Positions 33,604 through 44,028 of a DNA stretch of 64,000 nucleotides are shown here, one piece after another (positions within the stretch are counted from its first letter, which is position 1; every line of letters starts with the position of its first letter). The DNA comes from Voacanga thouarsii. Taxonomy: Eukaryota; Streptophyta; Magnoliopsida; Gentianales; Apocynaceae. The stretch is taken from assembly GCA_026120185.1 (NCBI GenBank), contig JANUWF010001783.1, positions 3,255,001 to 3,319,000 on the forward strand. The letters run 5' to 3'. The translations under genes and the position numbers were made by a program. The notes beneath the pieces were generated by a model. The model was not told the origin of the DNA, searched no databases, and was given only the letters and a program-made list of their open reading frames with translations.

Positions 33604-34549
33604 GTGACCATTCATGAAACCTCTTCTCCAATCCATATTAAATTGGATGGTATTAATTATCGTGTTTGGTCAAAGATTTTAGAGATGCATATTGCTGGCA
33701 AAAAGAAGAAGGATTATATTACTAGAAGAAAGGCTGCACCTGCAGAAGATGATCTAGGCTATGATGAATGGGAAGCTGAAGATGCCCTTGTCAAGTCTTA
33801 ACTTATTAATTCCATGACTGATAATCTGATGTCACACTTTGTTCAGTATGGGACATCTAAAAAAGTTTGGGATGCGGTTAAGAGGGGCTATCTTGATGTT
33901 TTTGACTCTTCCCAAGTCTCTGAACTGATGAAAAGGTCATTTCAATTGTACCAAGGTGGTCGACCTCTCCCAGAATATTACAATGAGTTAAATTCAATTT
34001 TCATGGAACTTGATTATCGTAGGCCTAATGACATGACATGTGCCGCTGATATTGAGAACCAAAAGAAGCATATTGCAGAGGATCGCATCTATATGTTTCT
34101 TGCAGGTCTTGATCACAGTTTAGATCAAAGTTAGTAGTCGAATTTTGGCTGCCTCCCCTTTACCAAGCTTGGAAGAAGCCTACTCTTTAGTTCGTCGTGA
34201 AGTGCAGAGACAAGTCACCATGGGAACAGAAAATCATTTTGAGGCTTCAGCTCTAACGATCCAAAAGAGCACCTCTCAGTTGACTCCTTCTGTTCCTATG
34301 AATTCTACTGCTTCCAATTCTCGCTTCTGCACTCATTGCAATAGTACCAGACATACAGTAGATGTTTGTTGGAAGAAGCATGGCTATCCGGAGTGGTATA
34401 AACTTAAACAAGCTAAGAAGAAAAATAAGAAATCTGCTCAGATTGCTGTTACTGACACTTCTCCACCTTCTGCTTCTCATGTTTCTCAAGTGTCTTCTCA
34501 ACAAGGTAATTCTAGTTTGACATATGTTTCTACTGCTTCTAACACTTAG
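33604..34549 (+). pseudogene. Copia 2 gag
   Basis: Three consecutive stretches, separated by stops at 33799 and 34132 and a shift, give a copia gag: IHIKLDGINYRVWSKILEMH (the N-terminal NYxxW signature), LMSHFVQYGTSKKVWDAVK, YYNELNSIFMELDYRRP, and then a zinc knuckle CTHCNSTRHTVDVC (CX2CX4HX4C) followed by WKKHGYPEWY. Gag forms the virus-like particle that packages element RNA. The start at 33604 (MTIHETSSP) is in a fair position, about 200 bp after the primer site. Confidence 0.85.
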
Positions 34550-35727
34550 GTTATTGATTCAGGGGTCACTGACCATATGACTAGTAATTCTTCCATACTT
34601 GCATCTTTAACGTCTTCACCTGTCAAGTCTGTACAGGTTGCTAATGGGACTTCTATGCCAATTACAGGAGTTGGGAGTGTCTCAATTTCTCCTACATTCT
34701 CAATGTCATCTGTCTTGCTTGCACCTGATCTTTCTAATAGTCTTCTTTCCATTAGTAAGATTACCAAAAGTCTTAATTGTTCTGCAATATTTGATTCTAC
34801 TCATTGTCTTTAAAGACAAACGTACGAAGATGACGATTGGCATTGGTAAGAAAAGAGGAGGTCTTTATTACTTAGACAGGGCTACGAAATTTAAATCTGA
34901 ACCTAGCCATGGCTTTCAAGTAGAGAGAGAGAGTCGTTTGATAGAGAGAAGATTCTTTTATGGCATTGTCGTTTAGGACATCTATCTTTTTCTTATTTAG
35001 AGCGTTTATTGCCTAAATTGTTTCGCAATGTTGCTATCTCTAGTTTAAGATGTGAACAATGCATTTATGCTAAAAACCATCGTGTTCCTTTCAAAACCAG
35101 TTTCAATAAGAGTTCTATTTCTTTTTCATGTGTTTATACTAATGTATGGGGTCCTTTTTCTACTCCATCTGCTTCAGGCCATAAATACTTTATGTCTTTT
35201 ATTGATGACTGCACTAGAGTGAGCTGAGTATATTTGATAAAATCTAAAAGTGATGTTATACAGGTGATTCCTCAATTTTACAAAATGATTGTCACACAGT
35301 TTCATACTCAGGTCCAAGTTTTTCATTCTGACATTGGTCGTGAGTCTGTAAATCAGTCTCTTACCAATTTCTTCCTAGAACATGGCATCCTCCACCAAAC
35401 AACTTGTGCCTACACACCACAACGATGTTGTCACAATTTCACTCTATTCCTTCTGCTCTAAATATTTATCCTAAGATTTTTGGTTGTGTATGTTATGTTC
35501 ATGTACACTCTATATATAGGGATAAGCTTGATCCACGTGCTCTTAAATGTGTTTTTCTTGGTTACTCTAATTCTCAAAAAGGCTATAAATGTTTTCAGCC
35601 TCCTATAGGTAAGTATTATGTTTCCATGGATGTTCAGTTTTGTAAACAAGTATCTTATTTTCCTGGGGATGTATCTATGATTCCTCTTCAGGGAGAGATT
35701 AGTAGTAAGGAAGAGGAACGGTTATAG
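34550..35727 (+). pseudogene. Copia 2 protease and integrase (broken)
   Basis: VIDSGVTDHMTS (near 34550-34590) is the protease active site, with Ala to Val after D-S-G. Pre-integrase GGLYYLDRA lies near 34858. A shifted frame gives WHCRLGHLSFSYLE and CEQCIYAKNHR, the HHCC zinc domain. VYTNVWGPFSTPS and FMSFIDDCTRV follow, then a stop at 35225, then VFHSDIGRE (core). TTCAYTPQR runs abruptly into KIFGCVCYVHV, so part of the core, including the catalytic Glu region, is deleted near 35420-35460. The tail keeps KCVFLGYSNSQKGYKCF. Confidence 0.82.
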
Positions 35728-35739
35728 TTAGAAGAGAAA

Positions 35740-37809
35740 TTGTGGATGTCGAGTAAGGGGGAGAATTCAACTATTGTAGAGAATAAGGAATCTTTAGATG
35801 ATACTTGTTCTGTTGAGTTTGAGTCTGAATTTAAGGAGAAAAATGATGAAAGACCAGCTACTGTTGAGTTTGAGTCTGACTTTAAGGAGAAAAAGGATGA
35901 AAGACCAACTAGGTTATTTCAAAAAGGTTATACAAGAAGAAAACAAAATGCCACTGTTATACCTCCTCTTGACTCTAGTGCCCCTCTTGATGATACAACC
36001 ATGCCATCGGATGACTCTTCTACTATTAACCCTGAGGTATATGTTCCCTCTCCTACAACTTCAAGTCCTGTAACATTAGAAAATGCTATTTTGAATCCAC
36101 AAGTTATGGATCACGATTATAGTAGGATATATCCCTCTCATGAACGTAGAGAACCTGATAGGTTGGGTTTTTCCAAGTTATCTTTTAATGTCACTTATCC
36201 TATTTCTGATTTTATCTCTTATCATCGTTTGTCTAAGACTCATCTAGCTTTTGCTCTTCAATTGTCTTCTATGTCTATTCCTAGTCATATTCAGGAAGCC
36301 CTTGGAGATCCTAAGTGGAAGGTTGCTATGGAAGAGGAAATGAAGGTTCTCCAAAAAAATTCTACTTGGGAGATGGTTAAGTTGCCACAGGAAAAGAAGA
36401 CAGTAGGATGCAAGTAGGTGTTTACAGTGAAATACAAGTCAAATGGGACAGTTGATAGGTACAAGGCTAGACTAGTGGCCAAAGGTTACACTTAAACCTA
36501 TGGGATTGACTATCATAAGACTTTTGCTCCAGTGGCTAAGATGAACACCGTTCGAGTCATTCTATCTCTTGCAGTCAATCTAGACTGGCCATTACGCCAG
36601 TTTGATGTAAAAAATGCTTTTCTCCATGGTGATTTGATCAAGGAGGTGTATATGGATCCTCCTCCAGGATTTACACTAGGAGGAGGTTAGGTGTGCAAGC
36701 TGAAAAAGGCATTGTATGGGTTGAAACAATTGCTAAGGGCATGGTTTGGCAAGTTGAGCTACTCGATGAAGGAGTATGGGTTTAAGCAAGCTTTGGCGGA
36801 TCATACTCTGTTTTACAAGAGGGAGCATGATGATATTACCTTGCTTATTGTTTATGTTGATGACATGATTGTTACATGTAGTAATGCTAGTGAGATAGAG
36901 AAACTTCGACGCTATTTGGCCAAGGAATTTGAGATGAAAGACTTGGGGGTTCTAAAATACTTCTTGGGTGTTGAAGTATCTCGGTCCAAGCAAGGACTTT
37001 TTCTCTCCCAACGGAAGTATGTTTTAGATCTCTTAGCTGAAACTGGTAATTCTGCCTGTGAACCTGTAAATACTCCCATTGAGGTGAATCGTGGTCTATC
37101 TATCTATCCTAATCAGGTTCCGACTAACAAGGAGAGATATTAGAGAATAGTGGAGAAGTTGATTTATCTAACCCACACTATGCCTGATTTATCATATGCA
37201 GTTAGTGTTGTCAGTAAATTTATGCACAATCCAAGTGATTGACACATGAATGCAGTGAATCGTATTTTGACTTATCTGAAGTCCTCTCTAGGTAAAGGTA
37301 TTATGTTCTCCAAACATGGGCACTTGGATATTATGGGTTACACAGACTCTAACTTTGCTGGTTTTAAATTAGATAGAAAGTCTACTTCAGGCTATGTGTC
37401 ATTCGTTGGAGGTAATTTGGTGACTTGAAGGAGTAAGAAACAGAATGTGGTGTCATTGTCTAGTGCAAAAGCTGAATACCGGGCTCTTCATCATGCAACC
37501 ACAGAGCTTGCTTGGTTAAAAATTCTCTTAACAGAACTCAGGTTTGGTCCAAAGAAACCTATGGTACTTTATTGTGATAACACTGCAGCTATTGAGATAG
37601 CTAACAATCCGGTTCAACATGATCGAACTAAGCACATTAAACTTGACAGGAATTATATCAAGGACAACCTGGATTCTCGTATGATAGAGGTTCTTTACAT
37701 TAAGAATGCAGATCAGCTGGCTGACATGATGACTCACGCTGTTATTAGTGGCTCATTTTATGCATCATTATCCAAGTTGGGCATGTGTGATATCTATACA
37801 CCAACTTGA
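35740..37809 (+). pseudogene. Copia 2 reverse transcriptase and RNase H
   Basis: An acidic linker (35740-36280) contains a doubled VEFESDFKEKKDERP phrase. RT starts at WKVAMEEEMKVLQKNSTWEMV, then after a stop at 36415 reads [40 protein letters not shown] and [12 protein letters not shown]. After a stop at 36688 come LKKALYGLKQ and LLIVYVDDMIVTC (YVDD at residues 55-58 of the frame from 36691). RNase H has GYTDSNFAGFKLDRKSTSGY, SLSSAKAEYRAL and HDRTKHIKLDRNYIKD, ending at 37809. At least six stops are present. Confidence 0.87.
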
Positions 37810-37818
37810 GGGGGAGAC

Positions 37819-38003
37819 TTAGCATATATAGCTGCACACTTATTTAGGAATTATAGCTGTAATATTTCAATAATTGTTTCCTGTAATTATTCCTATAATT
37901 TTTATGTATAATTGACTTACCTTAAATAGGTCTAGGTATCTTGTATAAATATCTTGAGATATATAGAATAAACGTAAGAGTGTTTTTCAGTCAATTATTA
38001 TTT
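37819..38003 (+). repeat. Copia 2 3' LTR
   Basis: 185 bp, about 95% identical to 33218-33402, preceded by TTGAGGGGGAGAC. Confidence 0.88.
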
Positions 38004-38009
38004 GAATAG

Positions 38010-39270
38010 CCTCCCCCAAAAAAGTTTTAGGTACATGATGTTTAAATAATAATGCTCGAGTTTTTTCAAAGAGATCACCATTTTTCCTTTTTACAACTCC
38101 ATTTTGCTGCGGGGTATTCACACAAGATAACTCATGGATTATCCCTTCCTTTTGAAAATATGGACATAGAGTTTGATTGAAATAGTCTCATGCATTGTCA
38201 GACCTAACTCTTTTGATAGTCACTCCAAACTGATTTTTAATCATGGAGCAGAAATTTGGAAAAACAACACTGACATCAGATTTTTATTTAAGAAGAAAGA
38301 CCTAGCAAACACGAGTATAGTCATCAATAAAGGAAACAAACCATCGCACCCCAAAAATATTAGTAATAGTAGATGGACCCCAGACATCACTGTGGATTAA
38401 ATGAAAGGGAATGGAACTTCTGCTATTGCTCACTGGAAAGAGTACAGATTTGTGTTTGGCAAGTTCACATTTTTCACAGTGAAAAGACTCAATATCTAAA
38501 TGTTGAAACAAAGATGGAAACAAGAGTTTTATAAACTCGAAATTATGGATGTCCAAGTTGACGATGATGGAGCCAAATTTTCTCTATATTAGATAACAAA
38601 GACTCGAAAACAAATGACACTAACGGTTTACCCTTGAGGATGGTTAGTTGACTTGCTTCAAGGAAGTAGAGGCCACCCCGTTCTCTAGCATGTCTAATCA
38701 TCGTCCCCGAACTCTTGTCTTGAAATACACAACTATTATGATGAAAAACCACCATACATTGTAAATTATGAGCAAGTTTTTGGATGGATATCAAATTAGT
38801 AGCTAGCTTAGGGACATGGAGAACATTTTTCAAAGTTAACAATGGGTTAATTTGGACACTTCCAATTCCTGCCACAGTGGTCAAAGAACCATCTGCAGTG
38901 GCTATTTTCCTACAGCTCGGGCATGGGGAATAGGTGGTGAAGATATTTGGTGAAGGAGTCATATGGTCGGTAGCTCCTGAATCCATGATCCAAGAGGTGG
39001 AAAAGGGTGTATCCGAAACATTTAATCCAATGGAAAGTGGAAACTTACCTGAATATGCCACAGAACAAGTACCTGAGGGCTTTTCTAAGCTGTTGATGAG
39101 TGCACTCACCCTGTCCAATTCATCTTGGTTGAAACTAGCAATGTCTGACTTTGGTGGCTCAGCAATTTGGCCTACTGCTACATTAGCTTGTCCACTTTTG
39201 GATTGTCCCCCGTTTTGTTCCCATTCTCGGCTAGGTGGTTTCCCATAAAGCGTCCAACATTTTGCGCTTA
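38010..39270 (-). pseudogene. Copia 1 gag end, protease and integrase N-terminal half
   Basis: Minus strand: CWTLYGKPPSREW (end of a gag zinc knuckle, near 39250) leads into the protease with WIMDSGATDHM (residues 44-54 of the frame from 39118), whose D-S-G is the active site. A pre-integrase GGLYFLEAS and WLHHRQLGHP follow. Integrase then shows CEKCELAKH (zinc-binding Cys pair), HLIHSDVWGPS and FVSFIDDYTRV (38302-38556), and a decayed core with KRVRSDNA near 38195. The frame changes at 38543. At 38003 copia 2 interrupts, and the rest continues at 33217. Confidence 0.85.
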
Positions 39271-39299
39271 CAACTCGTGTTTAGGAGGTTGACATGGTA

Positions 39300-39640
39300 A
39301 AAAAAAATATTTTGCAGCAATTAAGGCTGCTTGAATAGGAAAAATAAAGAGAAAATGACAACAATGAAGGCTGCTCGAAAGAGAAGACAGCAGTAATGAA
39401 CATTGCTTGAAAGCGAAGAGAGAATAATAACAATGAAGGCTACTCAGTAGAAATCAGTATCAAAACAATTGGAAACAACACCAGCAATAAAGGCTGGCTA
39501 TACAACACCTACGAGAAAGAAAAATAGAGGAGAAATACCAGCAATTAAGGCTGGCTGGTCATAGGAATTAGAATAAACAAAACACCACCAGCAATTAAGG
39601 CTAACCGGCAGAAGAAGAAGAAGAAGCAAAGAATAGGCAC
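39300..39640 (-). repeat. Copia 1 leader with degenerate short tandem repeats
   Basis: Between the primer site and the gag remnant the plus strand repeats a CAGCAATTAAGGCTG-like phrase (CAACAATGAAGGCTGCT, CAGCAATAAAGGCTGG, CAGCAATTAAGGCTGGCTGG and others) at irregular spacing of about 45-65 bp, at least six times. The block replaces most of gag. Confidence 0.7.
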
Positions 39641-39676
39641 AAGCAAAAAAATCAAAAGCAGATCAGGATGAACCAG

Positions 39677-39688
39677 GCTCTGATACCA
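39677..39688 (-). promoter_or_regulatory. Copia 1 primer-binding site (tRNA-iMet)
   Basis: Minus-strand TGGTATCAGAGC, complementary to the 3' end of initiator tRNA-Met and adjoining the 5' LTR without a gap. Confidence 0.9.
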
Positions 39689-39965
39689 TTTAAGAAATTG
39701 AGAGAGAATAATCTCTTTTCATATATTTCTCAAAGATTACAATGGGCTAATTATATACAAGCGGCCTAATGTACAAAGATAGCAACTACCCTAATAAATT
39801 GATTCACAAAATCTCCTAATCAATCCCCTAATTACTACTCACAAAATCTCCTAATCACTGATTACAAAATCCACTAATTTAAGAGTCAAACTTCCCTAAT
39901 TCTAGTGTTACAATATTTACCCAATTACTTTCCTAAAATACACCCTTTAGCTATATTTTCCCACA
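39689..39965 (-). repeat. Copia 1 5' LTR
   Basis: 277 bp, pairing with 30576-30852. It ends directly at the primer site (39677-39688). Its terminal bases have mutated from ACA to AAA. Confidence 0.93.
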
Positions 39966-39970
39966 GTTAT

Positions 39971-41605
39971 CAATCCTTTCTTTCAATAATACATATCTCT
40001 CATAAACGACTTAATGATTTGGTTGGAATAGTATTTACAGATACCATATCAGAGCATTTCAATGTTGCAGAAAATAAAAGAACAAACCACTATTACTATG
40101 TGAAGCAATCTAAAAGAGGAAACACCCAAAGTTGTCTAGTTTAGGGATAGCGAATTGGAAACTGATGGCATTGATTAGATTGTTTTAGTCCAACAATGAT
40201 TCTATGTCACTTATCCAAAATAAAAGGAATGGGTAAAGGAGAGTTTTATCATTTTGACTCCGATGCATCAATTTTTAGCAGTCTAATTCCGATTCTTCTC
40301 AATTCTGATTCAAAGCCAAAATAGTTTTATTGTTTTGTTGGAAAGAAAAGAAGTAATTCATTAATAGACTTTCAGGTTGAAGATGTAATCTCACAGAGTT
40401 AAGTTTCCTTAGCACCACTTTCTTGTTCAGTCTCACCTTAAATGGAGGGAACAACAAAAAAAATCTCTGAATAATTTTACTACTCTTTATTTAATTCAAA
40501 TTAAATATATTACTTTTTTTGTCAATAAAATCCCTAAAACAACCTCTTTTTTCTCTTTAGCTTACTACCTTCTCAGCTCACACTTCTTACTGGTTACAAA
40601 ATAACATGCTAATCAAATATCAACAGAAAAGAAAACACATCAAAATACACCTTCTTAAATCTTCAAAAGGTTTAAAAGACAAATAGCCTCAAATCCCAAA
40701 TGGTTAGAACTAGCAAACAAATAGGAGGACATTAGCCAAATTGATACTCGTCGAAGTTGTATGTCCTAATAAATTGGACATAATACCTTAAATACAAAAA
40801 AAAAACAAGTGAAATCTAATATTAGTTCCAACTATAACACTATATAACTTCGCAAATATTGATTAACTAGAATAGAAAATCATTCGTAATCATAATTCAC
40901 TCTGGATTGTTAAAAAAACTGAAGAATTAGAAGAAAGAACTAAAAATCACATCAACACATAATACTTAGCAATCATTTGCAATGACAAAATAATGATACC
41001 AATTCAAGAATTTTCTGAATATCTATCCAGATAACAGAATAATGTAGGCCATTTTGAGCATGTAGAACATAGCTTGCAACCTTAGGAAATAAGCCAATAT
41101 ATTATCTTCTACAATAAAAAGGCAATGAAATGCACAGACATAAGAGGTCACCACCCATTCCAGCCACGTTCAAGTCTATAGCTAAAATGCTACAATCCCA
41201 GCTTCAGTAGTGAGAAATAAACACCTTATCAACATCTTTTTTTTCCCCTTTTCTAAAGATAAAAACGTCTCAACAAATTTGATTACTCTTAGTTTAATCA
41301 TCTGTCTTTTTTTTCCCCTGTTTGTTTCTGTATCGATTAAATATTCTCAATGCGCTTGCTAAACTTAATTTGCCGGCTGAAATTTCCCATCTTTCCCTCT
41401 TTCCATTCTCATGAGGTGGAAGGTAGTCATTTAGATAAAAATATTATGAAAGTAAACTTTCCGGTACATCAAGCAATGATCTTTCTTAACCCAAAAGGGG
41501 GCAGGAAACAACAACACAGCTCATTCAAGTTAACAAAAGAGAAAGAGAGTAAAAACAAGAACTTCGAATCATGCATGAAATACAAAAAAAATATTTTAAC
41601 CTTAC
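39971..41605 (-). other. bL19 intron, sequence outside the retrotransposons
   Basis: Intron sequence without recognisable genes or repeats. With the short piece 30509-30570 it represents the original intron of about 1.7 kb. A small frame at 39905-40144 is mostly LTR sequence. Confidence 0.55.
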
Positions 41606-42150
41606 CAACATTAACAAGGGGCTTTGAGAGGTCGATGGCAAAAAATAATCCAACCCATTCTCGGACGTGACTGCAGAAGTATCCCTAACTGCTCCGGAAT
41701 CAGCATTTTTCAAAATGTTTGCTGCTCCTCTTCCTACCAGGCGGAGCTTTCCACAAACAGCCTGCATTCCTAGTAACAAAACCTGCATTTCACCAACAAA
41801 AACACCAAAGAATAAAAAAATAATAACATAAATTTATTCATCTTCTGGTCTGCCAACGAATGCACAAGGGTTTTTAAGTGCTGCCGAAACAACGCTATCC
41901 CATCTACCCATCAAAGAGAGAGTTCAAACATTACAAAAGAAAAGACTTTCGATACTTACAAGAGGTAAACTTTACCACAGACGCTGAGAAGGCGGTCGCG
42001 TCAATTATCGGAGAATGAATCAGGAGGTGGTGATGGCGATGGCGATGGCGATGGCGATGGCGATGGCGATGGCGATGGCGATGGCGGCCGGCGGGTGGTC
42101 CTGCGAGAGGCGTTGCAAGACTCAGCAGCTTTGTTCAATTTTGACAATCG
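41606..42150 (-). other. bL19 5' exons (upstream exons A and B)
   Basis: Exon A is about 42150-41960, closing with a CTCTT|GTAAGT donor. Exon B is 41782-41606, with acceptor TGCAG before 41782 and donor TTG|GTAAGG. Exon A holds the GGCGAT hexamer run and no ATG. Exon B has an ATG opening MQAVCGKLRLVGRGAAN. With the predicted donor this frame ends 18 codons into the next exon, so it acts as an upstream ORF of about 72 codons, unless another donor restores frame (an AT|GTTGGT site four bases earlier would). Linking these exons to the coding exons across 11.1 kb is inference from splice signals and lack of another gene between. Transcript reads would settle it. Confidence 0.6.
42032..42085. repeat. 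(GATGGC)9 hexanucleotide repeat in 5' UTR
   Basis: Nine perfect hexamer copies. On the transcribed minus strand this is (GCCATC)n, lying in the inferred first exon of the bL19 gene and followed by a GC-rich CCGGCCGCC. Length is likely to vary between individuals. Confidence 0.95.
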
Positions 42151-42310
42151 AGAGAAACGAGTTTTAAAAAATCGGATTAATTTCCAAAAGGGTCCCTAAC
42201 ATTATGAGTTTATTATAATTAAGTCCATTATTCGTAAAGTTCTTTAAAATGAAGCTCAAAACTATTCGTTTGTGTCAATCGAGCCATTCAAGTTTTTTAT
42301 TTTCTCAATA

Positions 42311-43966
42311 GGCAAATTAATAAGTTTAGTTCCTAAACTTTTTTATTTTGGTATGGTTAGTCTCTATTCTCTATTTTTAACTTTATAGATCCTCTATCTT
42401 TTTTAATTTGGCACATTATATCCTTTCCACCTAATTCCAGTGGGTCACCCGTCAACTCTAATTTTAACCTATTTAGAAATGATAAATTTGGTATTTTACT
42501 GTACACAGTTAATATTTATAAAGGCAAGTTGACGAGTTTAGTCCTTAAATTTTTTATTTTTGCATGTTTGGTCCCTATTCTTTTTTTAATTTTATAAGTC
42601 CTCTATCTTTTTTAGTTTAGCACATTTGGTATTTCCAACCTAATTCTAACAGGCCAATCCTAAATTAACCCGCCAACTCAAGTATTGACCCATTAAAAAA
42701 TGATAAATTTAATATTTTACTATACACATTCAATCATTCTTTGTACTAGATTGTATATATACAAAATTAAAATAATTATAAATTTACAATCACAAATATA
42801 TAAATTGTATTACAAATCAAAGAATTAAAAGAATCTACAAAGGTAAAATCCAAACTAGTGTTGATTATATCCTAACCAAATTACACAATATGTTAGCGCC
42901 AGTTTTCTCTAAATAAAAAATCCCAATATCATATTCTCCATTTAAGTAAGGCAAATTGGTGAGTTTAGTCCTTCGACTTTTTTATTTTGGCGTGATTAGT
43001 CAATATTCTTTTTTTAACTTTGTAAATCCTCTATTTTTTTTTAATTTGGCACATTAGGTTCTTCTGACCTAATTCCAACAAGTCAACTCTAAATTAACTT
43101 GTCAACTTCAATTTTAACCTATTAAAAAATGATAATTTTGGTATTTTACTGTATACTTTCTGGAATTGACGAGTTAATTTATAATTGACCTACTGGAATT
43201 AGGTCAAAAGGACCAAATGTACCAAATTAAAAAAAGATAGAGGATCTATAAAGTTAAAAAAGAATATTGACCATTCATGCCAAAATAATAAAGTTGAAGG
43301 ACTAAACTCACTGATTTGCCTTACTTGAATGGAGGATATGATATTTGGATTTTTTTTATTTTAAGAAAATTAGCGTTGACATGTTGTGTGATTTGGTTAG
43401 GATAGAATCAACACTAGTTTAGATTTTACCTTTGTAGATTCTTTTAATTCTTTGATTTGTAATACAATTTATGCATCTGCCATCGTAAATTTGTAATTAT
43501 TTTAATTATATATATATACAATTCTAGTACAAAGAATGATTGCATGTGTACAGTAAAATATCAAATGTGTTATTTTTTAATAGGTCAAAATCCGAGTTGA
43601 TGGGTTAAGTTAGGATTGACATGCTGGAATTAGGTTGGAATGACCTAATGTACCAAATTAAAAAAGATAGATGATCTATAAAATAAAATAAAATAAAAAG
43701 AATAGGGACTAAACATGCCAAAATAAAAAGTTCAAGAACTAAACTCATCAACTTGCCAAATATTGAAGGTGTCTAGTAAAATACCAAATTTGTCCTTTCT
43801 TAATGAATCAAAATTGGAGTTGATGGATTGATCTGCTAGAATTAGGTGGGAAGGACCTAATGTACCAAATTTAAAAATATAGAGAATCTATAAAGTTAAA
43901 AATAAAGAATAGAGGACTAATCATACCAAAATAAAAATGTTCAAAGATTAAACGTACTAATTTACC
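42311..43966. mobile_element. MULE-like foldback element with long inverted arms
   Basis: A 1,656-bp element made almost wholly of two inverted arms of roughly 0.8 kb, centred near 43135 with a short loop. The left end reads GGCAAATTAATAAGTTTAG and the right end ...CGTACTAATTTACC. Perfect 9-bp duplications TTCTCAATA flank it (42302-42310 and 43967-43975). A 9-bp duplication with long terminal inverted repeats is characteristic of Mutator-like elements. Each arm itself holds about three diverged tandem units with a common phrase (TTTAGTCCTT..ACTTTTTTATTTTGGC, complement in the right arm), spaced about 210 to 420 bp. No transposase is present. It lies about 150 bp upstream of the inferred bL19 transcript start. 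Confidence 0.85.
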
Positions 43967-44028
43967 TTCTCAATATATCCGTGACAAACTGTCATTAATT
44001 CTCCCACACAAAAAATGTAAGAAAAAGC

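Larger units (their letters stand above)
33218..38003 (+). mobile_element. Ty1/copia element 2, nested in copia 1
   Basis: 4,786 bp, plus strand, different family from its host element (185-bp LTRs). LTRs at 33218-33402 and 37819-38003 differ at about 9 positions by eye, fewer per base than those of the outer element, as expected for the later arrival. The primer site TGGTATCAGAG abuts the left LTR (33403-33413), and TTGAGGGGGAGAC polypurine abuts the right. It splits the integrase of copia 1. Flanks ACAAC and GAATA do not match, so the target duplication is mutated or my LTR ends are off by a few bases. Many stops interrupt gag-pol. Confidence 0.9.
30576..39965 (-). mobile_element. Ty1/copia element 1 in bL19 intron
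   Basis: Full-length element on the minus strand, with both LTRs (277 bp each), primer site, polypurine tract and a perfect GTTAT target duplication (30571-30575, 39966-39970). Removing the nested insertion 33218-38003 leaves about 4.6 kb, a normal copia size. Order on the minus strand: 5' LTR, leader, gag remnant, protease, integrase (split), RT, RNase H, 3' LTR. Most of gag is missing and stops occur throughout, so it cannot move on its own. LTRs differ at about 20 of 277 positions by eye. It accounts for about 85% of the 11.1-kb intron of the bL19 gene and is oriented the same way as that gene. Confidence 0.93.

Noticed and set aside
33213..38008. Clean 5-bp target duplication for copia 2
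   Set aside because: Flanking pentamers ACAAC and GAATA do not match; insertion is supported by LTR pair and split integrase instead.
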